64,000 bases of DNA from Pagrus major (Eukaryota > Chordata > Actinopteri > Spariformes > Sparidae). Below are positions 12,701 through 24,555 of this stretch, one piece after another; the stretch's first letter is position 1; the number at the start of each line of letters is the position of its first letter. The notes beneath the pieces were generated by a model, which was given only the letters and a program-made list of their open reading frames with translations, was not told where the DNA came from and did not search any database. The position numbers were made by a program, and so were the translations under genes. The stretch spans positions 29,203,315 through 29,267,314 of the forward strand of contig NC_133232.1 of assembly GCF_040436345.1 (NCBI RefSeq), read 5' to 3'.

Positions 12701-14034
12701 ACACTTCCTCTCATGAGTGCAAATGTCGTCCTACTGTCAAACCCCAGTGCTCAACCGTATATTATCTAATTCATACATCTATATATGTTGGGCATGCAAC
12801 TAAGACACATGTTTATTGTTAGTTAATTTATCATTTTTACTGTTTCATCTAGAACTGAATAACTACCTGACTTAATGACTGGTCAATCCGCAGAAAAATA
12901 TTATATTAAGATAGATATTTAGTGAAGTTAGCATGCACATTTAAGTTAATAATACAAACTCTAAACTCATTGGTAGCATTTGATTTATTTCCATCAGGTC
13001 CCCAGGACACTGTTTGAAGCTACAAAAGTGGCAACCTAGAGGGGCCCTGCTCATATAAACAAGGTAAAACAGTATGAAATTGTGTTGTTGTTTGAGGACA
13101 GTTTCTTTATTCAGTCATGAAACTCAATCAATGAAGATTTTTCTCTCTTCTGATCAATATGTATTCCTCAGAACTACATATTGCACCTTTAACGACTAAA
13201 CTATTTGATTAGATTTATCACAGAATTAAATGCCAATGACAACTAATCTATCTAAGATTATTATTAGTGATTAATTAGATCTCGATTGACTAATCCTATC
13301 AGCTGATGCTCAGATTGTTGAGTAGGCTCTCTGAACACAGGCGACCTGTGAGACAGCACTCAGGGCACCACCTCCCCACATACGTCACACATCGACCGAG
13401 CCAAATCCAGCCTCCTGATTGGCTGAAAACGGAAGGTGCGCCTCGTACGGTCAAACAGGAAGTACATGTTTAGCTGAAGTAAACAGACAACTGAAACTAA
13501 TACTTTCTGTTGATTTAAGCCGTCAAACAACAAAAAGTAAACACGATAATCACGTTTTCTTCAGACGAAGCCCACATGTGTCATCTCATCTGCTCTTTTT
13601 TTACGATTCTCAACTCGCTAATTTGCTAAATACACGTCAGCTGACCGAGTTGGCTAACAGGCTAATTAAATCAAGCTAGCATAAACACTGAGATGTTTTA
13701 AAGTCAGCACAGTGTGTGACAAAACAACAACAAAGTCCACATTTAGATGAATCCTTACTCACTTTTTGTATGTTGTGAGGTGAACTGCGGTGTAGGGGAA
13801 CAACCGGAGACAAGAAGCGAGGTTTCCTTTCCAAAACGCCCGAAGTCCCTCATTCTGGTAGACGAGGAGAAAACTTTGCCAGAAACCTCTCTTGGAGTGA
13901 AAAGTGCCCACCTGACTCTTAATTTTAACCACCTCCAGGGGCGACGTGACGGTTTTACTGAAAAATCCGGCGAAACCGACGCACATAAAGCTCTGAGACC
14001 TCGTCAGTCTGTCGTCTTTCTTCACCGAGGCCAT
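6782..14034 (-). CDS. slc25a43: Solute carrier family 25 member 43 (mitochondrial carrier)
   Basis: Member of the inner-membrane mitochondrial carrier family; its substrate is not established to my knowledge. Five minus-strand exons: 13763-14034, 11332-11573, 10955-11127, 8272-8406, 6782-6994; all GT-AG, joining to 344 aa (human protein about 341 aa). Repeat signatures: PLEVVK (32-37), PLEVAE (125-130, atypical) and PFETVK (220-225). Exon 4 contains the stretch GGVDVHFSG and exon 5 [20 protein letters not shown], both matching SLC25A43. The C terminus is long for a carrier, with a basic RYLKNRN stretch, as in the human orthologue. The start is ATG at 14,034; an in-frame GTG just upstream is not needed. 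The introns hold a foldback transposon (intron 3) and repeats (introns 1, 3 and 4). Same strand as slc25a5. The second signature ends in Glu instead of Lys/Arg. Confidence 0.93.
7030..7475. repeat. Repeat with internal tandem units, slc25a43 intron 4
   Basis: Two diverged units of about 140 bp (about 7,196-7,335 and 7,336-7,475) share CATAAACTGCTA, a CACCAGTG/AACCGGTG block, TTTTTGGGTGCAT, GTTGCACCCT/GTAGCACCCT and ATTTCAGCG..ATGCCTCAAT. A related GGGGCACCAGCAC block lies at about 7,085. This looks like a non-autonomous DNA transposon remnant; no transposase is visible. Confidence 0.5.
7495..7870. mobile_element. Foldback MITE-like element (family F) in slc25a43 intron 4
   Basis: The segment at about 7,545-7,620 (TCCTACTGCATG ... 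GAGGAAGCTGCATG) recurs inverted at about 7,788-7,860 (GCATGCAGCTTCCTCT ... GCAGTAGGACTCC), so the unit can fold back. The centre holds TTGTGGGTAATGTAGGC. A related copy in the other orientation lies at 14,480-14,930. No coding capacity. Confidence 0.55.
8085..8105. repeat. Poly(C) low-complexity run
   Basis: A run of cytosines broken by a single A, in slc25a43 intron 4. Likely length-variable and prone to sequencing error. Confidence 0.8.
9637..10302. mobile_element. 666-bp foldback DNA transposon with long TIRs
   Basis: Left inverted repeat 9,637-9,833 and right inverted repeat 10,109-10,302 match almost perfectly end to end; the 3-base length difference is a GAC insertion in the left arm. 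The element starts AATCCGTGTATCATTCG and ends with its complement. Flanking 6-bp direct repeats TACACT at 9,631-9,636 and 10,303-10,308 look like a target-site duplication. The 275-bp core is not AT-rich like the arms: it carries a CCGGAAGCGGAAGTG tandem ETS-type motif, CpGs, and an ATG that opens a 29-codon frame. It sits in intron 3 of slc25a43. No transposase remains. The superfamily is not assigned. Confidence 0.85.
9927..10016 (+). other. Short frame inside the foldback element (possible transposase N-terminal remnant)
   Basis: ATG with A at -3 opens a 29-residue frame beginning [15 protein letters not shown] and ending TTLW before TAA. The residues around DGKTHAEIS could be the start of a helix-turn-helix-like DNA-binding region of a lost transposase. 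This is inference; I cannot name a family. It stops well before any catalytic domain, so it is not a functional gene. Confidence 0.3.
11765..12150. repeat. Dispersed AT-rich repeat, family C copy
   Basis: Located in slc25a43 intron 1. Contains the family words: GATTGGTTGATTGG, AACTTGTTTTATCTCAACAGC followed by AGTCCAAAACC, and TTAATCATC...GACAACTGA. Similar text in the same order occurs at about 22,840-23,090, 26,940-27,240 and 38,140-38,410. Boundaries are approximate. Confidence 0.5.
12940..13195. mobile_element. TTAA-type MITE, family A, degenerate copy
   Basis: Shares TAATACAAACTC, CACTGTTTGAAGCTA, AAAGTGGCA, ACAGTATGAAATTGTGTTGT and a right end reading CTACATATTGCACCT followed by TTAA. 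The left end is eroded. Located in slc25a43 intron 1. Confidence 0.6.
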
Positions 14035-14479
14035 CACTGTGCGGCCCTGCTGTGAACCGTCCGCTTCCTCCTGCGATCACTCCTGTTTTCTTCGACGAGG
14101 ACTGGATTTGTTTACGCAGGTTAGACATCTAAATATAGAGGCCGAGGAGGTGTCAGTCTCCTGTCCTGTCCAGCGGTGTTATGTGACAAAGCTGGAGGTG
14201 AGCTGGAGTGACACCCCAGGGGGACTAGAGGGCGCTGTTTGACCTGGTGTAAAGCTCAGACACACCTTTAAATACATGATAACATACAGTACAGTGCAGT
14301 GTGTTGGGTGTGTTTTCACACTGATAAACAGCGTTGGAGAAAAGATTCACACCCTACATTCAGGTAAAAGTTGCAGCACTGTTTAACTGAGAGGAAACAA
14401 AGTCAAAATTCTGATTCCAGCTTCTTAAATGTGAATATTTATAATAAACTGAATATCTTCAGATTGAAAAAAATACACT

Positions 14480-14930
14480 TTCGGTTAATTTGTAGCCGAC
14501 ACTTTGGTGTATTATGGCCAATACATACAGTGTATACATTACTTTTTCTTTTAGGCAAGAAAGTGGGTTAAGATTAGAGATACAACGCTTAGTTACGCTT
14601 CTTAAACGTGAATATTTTTTTCCCCTGACATCTTATAGACTTAAAGTTGCAGCCATAAGCTGTATTACTACATTTCACCTGACCATACATTATATTTTGT
14701 ATCTCAAACTATATAATAATTTCCTAGATGTAGTATTTGCTGACTTTTCGGCTACTACGAATCACCACTTCATCCGAGACTGTACCGCACCACCAGCACA
14801 ACTACCTGCCGCCTACATTACCCACAATGCAACGTAGCCACTGAGTGACATCACTGGGAGCAATTCATCAGATTACATGCAGCTTCCTCTGGAGCCACAA
14901 AAGGCTTTATACTACTTTTTACCCTTTAAG
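14480..14930. mobile_element. MITE-like repeat, family F copy upstream of slc25a43
   Basis: Contains TTTGGTGTATTATGGCCAA (also at about 22,755), CTACATTACCCACAATGCA and ATGCAGCTTCCTCTGGAGCC, the last two being the inverse of text at about 7,600-7,690. No coding capacity. Lies a few hundred bases upstream of the slc25a43 start codon. Confidence 0.5.
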
Positions 14931-17679
14931 TACAACACTGTTAATACACTGTACATAAACTGCTTGCCTGGTATATTTAGATTATAATTTTTTAAAATTT
15001 CTCTATTTGTCTTATTATTTCTGTCCTTGTGCTGTTACAACACCTGCAGTTTCCCTCTGGGGATCAAAAGTTTTACCTTGTTTTATGTTATCGTATTACT
15101 ACAATATAGAAATATTCCCTCACAAGTAAAAGACCTGCATTCAAAGTCTCAAGGTGAAAGTATTAACAGCAGCATAGACAGACATAAGTATTAATGAGTA
15201 CTTATCATGCAGAATATTAAACTATACTACAGCCTATTATAGTATAGGATTATTATTATTATTGATTCATTAATATGTGAGCAGCTTTTTAATCTGGTAG
15301 TTGGATGTGGTGGAGCTAATTTTAAGTTGCTTACTTTATTTATTGTTGGGATCTTAATCCATGAACGTTGCATCATATTATCATATTGTGTCATCTGCAA
15401 AAACGATAAAAAGAAAAACCACACCAGAAAGAGTTCTTAAATTGGAGGTCAGTCATAACTGCATCAATTTATTTGCAATTTGGATTCAGAGATAACAGAA
15501 GAGGAAGTGAAACTTGCAGTCAAAGCTGCATTTGTTTATCTTTTTTGTCACTGACCTTACTTCCTGTAGATAAGAATCAGTGAAGTCGATGAAAAACAGC
15601 TGTATGACACCAGTCTTCATATTTTCAGCTGAACACTAGAGGGACCACTTTTCTGAGAAGATTTTTAGGGAGCGGTGGAATCACTTTGACCCAACAGGTG
15701 GCGCAATACTCCAACTTTTCATTTGTCTTCATGGCAACCGGGGGTGAACTAACAATCAGAGAATCCTACTCAAACAGAGATAGGATTTTGGCCTTAAACT
15801 GCTCAATTAAAGATACAAAAGTATGTTTGAGGTTACTGTAAATAACAGTAACAGTTAAAAGCCCATCTTTTATTCTATATTTTCTTGCATTAAAATATTT
15901 TTCATGCTCCTTTGAGAGAAAGTATCTGTCCTTTATAATGAGAGTCTTGATACAAATTTGCATGGCATGACTTTACACCTTAGATGAACCTCATGTTCAG
16001 TGAGTGAAAAGAGGGGAGAGGTTTTAGAGGTTTGGTTCAAAACAAACAATAATGTAATATCCTCTTTTCCCTTCTTTGTTTTTGTTTCAACTCTTTCAGT
16101 GACATTTAATTAGATTTCAGGTAAATTCTTTGTATAGTATTCATCAGGTCTAATTCACTGTATCACTGTATTCATCAGGAGGGATTTGTTGTCACTGTCT
16201 TGTTTAGGCACCATGTTTGTTTTCTCCTTGTCTTGGCCTGCCAGGAGCGCCTCCCTCCCCTGCCGAGCTGACAACCTCAGATGCATGCGAGGAGCCCGTG
16301 AATCTGTCTGCGGCTGGACCACTTGGCTCCTTCACAAAAGCTTTGTGGAATAACAGAGGCAACCAGAGGAAATGACAGCCTGATCACAAGAGGGGCTCTT
16401 GCTGCGTACTCAGAGGTGAAAGCACATTTAGATGCAGTGGAGGTAATTGGAGGTTACTTATTAATGTGCAGCCTCTGAAGTAAGAGGTCATATTAACTAC
16501 TCGGCAACCAGGCTGCTATTTTAAAGTTCAGGGATATCTGAATCAAATCAGTACAACTTTCTTTGATCTCACTGTCATGTGTGTGGTTTGAAATGCACAA
16601 GATACTGTGACGTCTCTCTTTAAAGATAAGTGGTGTGATGCTGTATCTTATCAATTAATGCTTCAGCAGTCACTGCCACCCTGTCTCCTCTGTGTCCTTC
16701 CTCTTGCCCTCACACTGCCTCTACCCACCACTGTTTGTATAGAATACACATAGAGCACTGCCCTCTTCCTCTTTATGTATGTCCCCCTCCTGAATGAGCA
16801 CTTCCTTCACGCAGCAGAGCAGTGCGGGAGCAGCCCTGCGTGCCTTTGTGTCTCTGGGACTGGCACGTAGCAGTAGGTGTAGGCTGGCTGAGGCATTGTC
16901 ATTCTCTGGATGTCATGCGCAAGTCAACCCTTGATCTCCCACTTTGAAGTGCATTGCTGGAGGACCCGAGAGAGCGTGAGCGAGTCAGCAGAGGGCGCCC
17001 GACAACCAGAGGCCTGGGCCGCTGTCATCCCCTCACAGACTGGTGCAATAAAATTCTCACCTCATTATCTGAGACAGTCACATCACAGGCTTGTGTTGGC
17101 CGGGGAGGGGAAAGGGAAGAAAGGGGTGGAGGTGGAGTGGGGGTGGGTGACACCAAAGTCTGTCTGTATGTGAGTGTGTCTTTTTTTTTTAAAGGTGGGG
17201 GGTGCACTGGTGAGAAAAATCAGGCATAAGTACATTTCACTGTGGCACCATGTTCACACCTCTGCCGACCAGGCTCAGGCCAAACTGCCGCACTCCCCGG
17301 CTCACTTCACAGGAACAAGAGACTTGTTATGCATAGGAGGCTAATTTTGAATTAATGGTTTCTGTGATGGGTTAAACTGTGAAAGGTTGTCAGGGTTTGT
17401 TAGGAATAGTAAATGCAATTTTGCACCTCATTACTGAAAACAGTCTGTATTACAACAAACACTAAAAGTACTGTTATCTCAGCCCTGCAGACCAGTAAAT
17501 GTGCTCAAACACAGAGTATTAAGTGTAAAATCTGCTGTGAATGTGCAGCCTTAAGGGTGAATTTGTGTAATGATGCATCCATAAATTCTTGGATTTGTTT
17601 TACCCTATGTGGAGTGACATTTTCAGTTAAAAAGAACAGCTGTGGGTGTTACCAAAAATACCTTCTGTGACTGTGTGTA

Positions 17680-18420
17680 GGCATGGGATGATATGAACAT
17701 TTCATGTCATGATTATCCTTTGCAGTTCACGATATAATCCCAACAGTCATCGTAATATTCCCAAAACTTAAAAGGGGCACTGTGTCATTTTGGACAAGAA
17801 ATTCAAACTAGAGGTAATAATACAAACTCAGAAATATTTATTTTTTCCATAACTGAATAAACAACACTGCTTGAAGCTGGAAAGGTGGCAGGGTCCGCCA
17901 AATATAAACAAAGTGAAACAGTATGAAATTGTGTTGTCCTTTAAGGTCAGTTTGCTTATTCAGTTTATTCAGTCATGAAAACAAAGAGAGTTTATTTAAT
18001 TTAAAATGCTTTAAAAACATCAGACATCACTTTAACGCTACATTTGAGGAAACAAATATTTTTACCGCATCACAGACAGGAAAAAACATCTTTTTTTGTG
18101 AAAAACAATCAAAGAATTTTAAATAAGTCATCATAAATCATAAGGTCTTCCTGCTCCTATGACGAATAAATAAATACTGTAATGTAACCTCATCGTCGTT
18201 TTTCAGTTTGGAATCCGTAGTATTTAAACACATCTGATTTAACTTGTTTTGTTGCGGATACAATGTGCAAGCCATGCCATACATTTTAAAATAAATCATG
18301 AAACCAATATAGAGCTGTACATCAGTGGGCTACACAGCTTTTTCAAATAATTCATGACAGGAAATTCAAGTTTATCTCGATAAACAATTATTCCGATAAT
18401 GAAAATTCCCCATGATCAAC
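17680..18420. mobile_element. DNA transposon remnant, family B, interrupted by a family A element
   Basis: Starts GGCATGGGATGATATGAACA with TTTCATGTCATGATTATC after it and ends with a CTCGATAAACAATTATTCCGATAATGAAA block. The same order of text (CACTTTAAC, CGCATCACAGA, GTAACCTCATC, CACATCTGATTTAACTTGTT, AAGCCATGCC) is found in the uninterrupted copy at 26,490-26,935. A family A unit is inserted at about 17,766. Confidence 0.6.
17766..18003. mobile_element. TTAA-type MITE, family A, nested in a family B element
   Basis: Left end AAGGGGCACTGTGT next to TTAA, then TAATACAAACTCAGAAATAT, GAAAGGTGGCAGGGTCCGCC, AACAGTATGAAATTGTGTTG and TTTATTCAGTCATGAAAACA. The right end is missing, so the copy is truncated where family B text resumes. 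Confidence 0.6.
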
Positions 18421-19994
18421 TTATTGTGAGGTTTTTTTTTTAACGTATTTAACTGTGTCAGTGAAAATCAGTGATTTTTAAAGATAATTTAATTTGGAAT
18501 TTGTGCAAAAATGTCATATTGTTTTGCCTGATTTCTATTTGCCGTGTTAAATCCTAACAAGGAATGATGCATCACCTATTTAGTCAGGATGTGGATGACC
18601 AGGAGGCCCATTGTCTGTGAGGATGCAGAGGAGAACTTCTGGCAGCTGGTGTCCCCTTATCTTCCCATGTACAGCCAATAAATCAATATCAAATCTAAGG
18701 AACAGGAAGCCAGATGGCCTTCCCACCACAACCCACGAGGGCCAGGGCGCTCTCAGGGCCTCCTCGGCTACTGTACTGCCGGTGCATGCAGCAGCCCTTT
18801 GAAGACATACACATTCAACAAGCGGCTCAATGAATGACTAAAGGGAACAAATAAGCTGTTACGACTCTGCTCAAATCAGTGTTTGTGTTTCCATCCACAT
18901 CAAAGGCCTGAGTCTGTTTGATATGCGGCCCCCACACCTTGATCCGAGCCATGTACAGGTAGAGGGGAGGAGCAGCCCATTGAGAGGAGAGAGGGTCATG
19001 TGGCTGCCTCTCTCAGCCCTGGCTCGAGGGGAGTTGACCCAGACGAAGGGTCTGGTGCTGTCTCTTGTTCCCCAGGGAGCTATTGCTTCTTGCAGCCATC
19101 ACTAGACACATTATTTATTGGGTGGCCTATTGATTACGTGCTTTTAAGGAATATTCACAGGAATTTGGAGCAGCAGTTAGAAAATAGGAAACATAGTGCG
19201 TTTAAAGATGACAATTTTCACTGAAGTAGAAGTAGCAGCCAGTCAGAGTTGTGTGTGATTAAGGCCAGTGAGGTCAGTTACCTAAATACATCCCGCCAGA
19301 CTCATCTTGATTTCTGTGCAGGCCAGGGGTCAGGTTAAACAGTAGTTTGATTGAATGGCTGTTCACAGGCCAGTGTGAAATGCCAGCTCTATTGCAATGT
19401 GAGAGCGAGAGGAGGGGGTTTCACTGGCCTTTGTGTGGCCCGCGGTCTTAGACCACGGACCCCATTGTTAGAGGCTGACCAGCCAGCCCCTCAGACTCTC
19501 CTTTGGCCTGCTTTGTCTCGAGCAGCGTGACCATTTCCTTCATCCAGGTCAGGGCAGGGTCGTGACTTTGGACACCAGTCTTCCCTGCCTGTCTGCTCGG
19601 CCTGAATGCATACTCATAAATGCATGCAACGCGCAGACAGATGCACTGTTGTCAGGTGTCAGGGTTAAAAATGTGGCTGTGTCGGAGCAGGTTTCAGCCT
19701 TTTTGGACAAAGGATGACGGCAAAAAGATCAGGTGTAATCCTGATTCAAAACCTACAACATTAAATATATAAAATAACGAGGTGAAGACCGATATGGATC
19801 TTCTGTCTGTGGCATTTTAATTGATCTACGCATTTATGATCAGTATAATTTGCATGGTGAGAGATGTTTCACTTGTGTCTTTTTTGCACAGAGCTGAGAT
19901 AACCTCTTTACTGCCCTGAAGTGTCCGAGTTATGCAACCGTGGAGGTTTAGAAGAGTGGACAGCTCCCTCCTTCTGTCCTGAGGCCGGACCTGC

Positions 19995-20136
19995 CTTATC
20001 ATGGCCTGGCCATCACGGTGATAAGAAGAGGAAAGGCCAAAGGGCCATAAGGAACAGTGTGCATGGCTCAGGTCAACAGTGTGAGGAGGCTGGACTCAAA
20101 GGGGAGGGAAGGCGGACAAGAATATTATCTGATAAG
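19995..20136. promoter_or_regulatory. Cluster of GATA-factor motifs with palindromic spacing
   Basis: CTTATC at 19,995-20,000 and GATAAG at 20,020-20,025 flank ATGGCCTGGCCAT, a near-perfect palindrome. About 100 bases on, TTATCTGATAAG at 20,125-20,136 is a back-to-back GATA palindrome. Motifs are seen directly; enhancer function is inferred. Confidence 0.3.
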
Positions 20137-21876
20137 AATCACCGAGGTCTTTTGATCTCAGAGGGGCTGATCCTGGGCAACAGGGTGTCATGCTGGGTGG
20201 ACGAGCAGAACGACACGGCAGGTACAAACAAGCGGGCCCTTGAAGATCATCTGGGGCTAAGCATATTTACACAGGGGACACTGGAAAGACTCTGCCGATG
20301 CACACACACAAACACACAAGCTTGTTGTCCTCAGGATTTCACACTAGAGTAGCATTGTTAACATGTTTTTTAACCAGAAAACACAAAAAATGCCTTTTTC
20401 TGATTTCAGCGATCAGCCAAATCATTGTTATTGTGACAATAATATATAAGAAAGACAAATTTGTTTAATGATGCAGCACATCTAAAGCCATGACCTGGCA
20501 AATACATCCACAATGAGTCCAGTGAAAAGAAGCTTGAATGTGACAGTGTGGTCTGGTAGGTTTTGTCCCATAAGTCACTGATTAAAAGCCGTCATGTGGA
20601 GGCCAGACAGGACCTGGGGCTGCAGTGCAAGCTGTGGCCCGAACCAAATGCCTCGCTGTCTCGCCCAGGGCAGGATGGAGGAGGGACTGTATTGGCCAGA
20701 GGGGGCCAGAGGGGGGGGTTAGCAAGCTGCTGCAAAGTTAAAGTGTCCTTGGTTTCCCCTTAGCAACAGTTAGAAACAAAAAGATACACATGTCCTTGTA
20801 ACTAGAGCGTCTATCTTTGTAGGACTTGACAGTTAAAGGATAACTTATATATATTTATAATTGCCAACAAATTCCATAAAAAGACCAAAACTAACAAATA
20901 TTGTCCGTGCAGCAAATGATGGCAATTTCATCTGGGCAGTGGACCTTTATTATTGTGCAAAAACCTAAAGAAAAAACATGATTTAAATGAAGAAAAACAT
21001 GTATTTGCGTCTTTACTCCTGTTGACAATCATTTCCAAGAAACTAAATCAAAATGTATTATTGGGTGCACCTAAATGAAAAAGTTACACTAGTACACTAA
21101 GCCCTGGTATATATTCATGACCAGTTTTAAAGTTTTATTTGATCATTGGAAATGAGTGGGCTTGAGGCTGATTCAGACAGTACTGAGTGATGTGCTGCTG
21201 GCTTGAGGTTTTCCATCATATTGGTTGTTATTATATTTAATCGGGTTATATTCAGACCAAGCCACTGAGCTCTGCTTTGCTTTAACACAAGCTACACTTG
21301 AAAAACTTGAAAAATAATGATCATGATTTCTTTTATATTTGCCCCTCAGTTCACATCAAGCCAAGACAGAGACAGCAAGGTATCAGCAACCTGTTACATC
21401 CACGCTCCAATTAAAAGAATTAAGATGTAAGGGGCCTTCATTATCAGCTCTCTCTGAAGGACTTCAAAGGCGGTGGCGGAGTGAGAGTGCAGCTGCCCTG
21501 ACGGTGTGAGTTTCTCCTCTCTCACTCCAGAGGAACTTGTTTGTGTTGAGGATGTTTACTGATCCCAGGAAAGACAAACAGCGTCTTTCTTGTTTGGAGG
21601 TACCACAGCTCAAACACAGAGCTGTGGGCCGGTTCTGTGTGTGTATGTGCGAGAGCGAGACGGGGCTTCAGGGTGTATTGTATTGTTAGGTCGGTGTTTA
21701 TCTTCGTCTCTGCGTTTTCACCCCACCTCCAAGTTTCCCATCAGGAGTGGACCAAAGTCAGCGCCGTGAAAAACAATTTGCCAAAAGGCCGCCAGATGTC
21801 TACACAAAATCTTAAATCGGCACGGTTGTTAGAATTTCTGATCACTTCAGTTTAATTCATTACTATGCCAGCTAGT

Positions 21877-22235
21877 AGAGCGCATACCTCCGCCAAGGCC
21901 CCTTTAATTCAATCATGCCTAATCCAATATCAAAGAGAACATATTTACAGTAAATCCGCTAGATCCGGATTTTTATTTGGATTCACATTCAACTGTACTC
22001 ACTCACAGATATCTCCTACCTAAATAGGCCTGATTTTTTTCATCAAGATCAATGCATTATTTCCTGGATCAAAACCAAAAATTAATGGGGGTATATTCAC
22101 AGCCAAAGACCCATCCTCCATCCAAGTTTCGTAGAAATCTGTTCAATAGTTTTTGTGTAATCCTGCTGACAAACCAACAAACAAACTAAAGGACAAGGGT
22201 GGAAACATGATCACCTTGGTAACAAACAGCCATGA
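21877..22235. mobile_element. Retroposon-like repeat with AC-rich tail
   Basis: Begins GCATACCTCCGCCAAGG and runs through TCCAAGTTTCGTAGAAATCTG, TTTTTGTGTAATCCTGCTGAC and AAACCAACAAACAAACTAAA, ending near ATCACCTTGGTAAC. This text pattern is common as a dispersed repeat in fish genomes and resembles the 3' part of a RTE-type LINE or a SINE that uses it. The family assignment is from memory and approximate. Confidence 0.45.
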
Positions 22236-22724
22236 AACTCTACATTTCTGAGAAATTTCAAGCACCTCAGTTATGATACCTCGTCCAAACACATGGTGTC
22301 ACTCTCATCTATGCTGATAAACACTGGAGGAAGTCTTCAAACCTCTCTCCAACTGTTTGTTACTCAGTCCAAATTTAACACTTGATCAGCTGTCGAGTTG
22401 TTTTAAGCAATGTTTTTGGTACACTGAGTCTGACTGTGACAGCCGAAGCTGTCACCATGCCACGTAAGCACTTCAAGAGATTTGTTTGTGCTTAAAAGTC
22501 GAAGATCTCTTTGTTGGTCTATATTTAGAGTTTTTAGAATTGACCCAGTTTAAAATGGTTCGACAAACAGTATTAGAAAGAGGTGCATTGTGTAGAACGA
22601 TGTAGAGTTTTTCCTGAATCTGAAGACAAGTGAGGCAAATTTATGACTTTAAGCTTTTTAAATAAAACTGTGTCTTAGACGCCGTCATGGCAAAAACATT
22701 TCAGATTATCCTGTTGTAAAAAAA

Positions 22725-23095
22725 CGCCATACTTTTGGTTCATTTGTAGGTAACTGTTTGGTGTATTATGGCCAAAAAATAGAGTTTATACATTACTTTT
22801 TTCTTTTAGACAAGACAGTGGGTTAAGAGACACAGTTGTCAGCTATTAATTAAATCACCAACTATTTTGAAGATCCATTAATCTGTGAATTTTTAAGAAA
22901 AAAAAGGCACAATTCACTGATTCAAGCATCTAAAACATGATTTTTTTTTACTCTTCTGTGACGGAAAGCTGAATTTATTTGGGTTGTGGACAAATCAAGA
23001 CATTTGAATACGTCATGAAGTCACTTTTTAATAGATATGATGAGACTTTCCATTAATCCTGTAATTCAGTAAATACTAATCCCTAAACTTAGCTT
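22725..23095. repeat. Composite of family F and family C repeat text
   Basis: 22,730-22,835 matches 14,480-14,580 (TTTGGTGTATTATGGCCAA, ACATTACTTTTT, AGTGGGTTAAGA). From about 22,840 the family C pattern begins (TATTAATTAAATCACC... GGTTGTGGACAAATCAAGACATTTGA). Boundaries approximate. Confidence 0.4.
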
Positions 23096-23521
23096 CCTGT
23101 CTGTTTTATAAAATATAGAGCAATTGACATCTGTGTTGCCACATTGGAGTGTCTCATTCTGTGAGCTTGTATCAGCAAATGTCACTTTGTATTGAGGTTT
23201 CCTACCACGGCTATAAATCCTGGGGGAAACAGGCTTTCACAGGGACGTTTTATGGCAGAGAGACTTCCCTTCCATTCTGCAGGGGGTATGGTGCTTAACA
23301 CCGTGCCCTCATGTGTCACAGTCCTTTTAACTGGCACGGTCCCAGAACTAGTTGTATTTTTCTATCAGCATCATCCAGGTGTTCACTTACAGATGTTTTG
23401 ATAAGACAGGAAGTTTGGAAATGTAGGCAAGTAGAATTAAGCGAAGAGTGACAATATCTTTAATGCTGCAGTGAATATAGGGCTGATTCTGATTACTTTA
23501 TAAAGCCTACTACTGGGTTAC

Positions 23522-23690
23522 TTAAAGGAACAGTTCACCTAAAAATTACAATTCAGTCATTATCTTCTCACCCTCATGCTGATGGAAAGTGAAGTTTCAT
23601 AGTCCACAAAACATTTCTGGAGCTTCACAGCAACACAGCGTTGCAGCGTTGCTCTTGAACAGCTGAATTAAATGGGGGTATGAAAAACAA
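23522..23690. mobile_element. MITE family D copy
   Basis: Starts TTAAAGGAACAGTTCACC, then AATTCAGTCATTATCTTCTC and ACCCTCATGC, then CACAAAACATTTCTGGAGCT and GCGTTGC. The same order occurs at 43,705-43,986 and, inverted, at 47,700-47,876. The right end is missing here. Confidence 0.6.
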
Positions 23691-23884
23691 CAAATAAATA
23701 AAATGTGTCCATACAACTTCGCCCGGCATAATCCAAATGCCTCTACCCTCAGTGCGTGGTCGAGCTCATGCTTCAGACAGGGTGTGTGCTAATGCTTTAA
23801 GCTCAGCAGCTACAGTGAGGGTTTCGGCTTAAAATGGGTGTAAATAAGGTCTCAAATCAACTTTGGACTTAGATTACACCGGAT

Positions 23885-24450
23885 GTGCTGCATTTGATGT
23901 TTAACATTTTATTTTTTCAGTTTTTTAAAGATCAGTTTTTGCAGAAGTGGCGTTATGAACCCCAGAGTATGTCACCGTGTGATCTATATTGTGAACTGAA
24001 AGACGATCTTAAGTTTGAAAGGTATCATCTTTGTGAGAGCAGGCGGTACACCCAGGCTATTTATAATCTCAGAGTTTCTAAAAGCAGACTTCCTAAAATA
24101 ACAGGAAGATACAAAGGTCTGGAAAGAAATGAAAGATGTTGTACTTTATGTGATGATAATTGTCTGGGGACTGAATATCATGTTTTGTTTGAGTGTAAAA
24201 ATAAAAATATCGTTGATAATAGAAAGAAATATTTGTCAAAATGTTAATCAGCCGTCTATGTTTAAACTTATACTGTTATTGCAGACTGATAAGCCAAAGA
24301 TTGTATGTAAAGTAGGAGCATTTGTGAGTAATGTTTCACCTCTCTTTAAATAACTATTCTGGTTGTTTACTGTATCATTGTTTTGTTTTATGTTTGTACT
24401 TCACACCACGATGTAGTGGTCAAGAGTAAGTAAGACATCTGAATCTGAAG
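23885..24450 (+). pseudogene. 3' fragment of a non-LTR retrotransposon (LINE) ORF2
   Basis: The frame at 23,885-24,247 encodes a polypeptide with FKDQFLQKWRYEPQ, DDLKFERYHL, ITGRYKGLERNERCC and a Cys/His tail of the form C-x2-C ... H-x5-C (TLC ... YHVLFEC). This is the layout of the C-terminal end of reverse-transcriptase proteins of fish LINEs. After a stop at about 24,247 the protein sense continues in another frame to 24,353 (QPSMFKLILLL...), so there is a frameshift near 24,240. The reverse transcriptase and endonuclease domains are absent (5'-truncated, as usual for LINEs). A 3' tail with CTGAATCTGAA lies near 24,440. Not functional. Confidence 0.65.
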
Positions 24451-24555
24451 TAAAAATGTCAGCTTTCCAGTTTTCATTACTGCCATCTATCAATAATTCT
24501 AATATTATAGTATTTAATCTGAATGTTAGATGTTTACATGTCATTAAGTTACTGT

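Noticed and set aside
14032-14037. GTG at 14,037 as a start for slc25a43
   Set aside because: The next codon is ATG with the expected N terminus; eukaryotic genes rarely start at GTG.
19921-20352. 143-codon open frame on the plus strand
   Set aside because: No domain, no codon pattern or exon context, and it lies in a repeat-poor GC-richer stretch where long random frames are expected.
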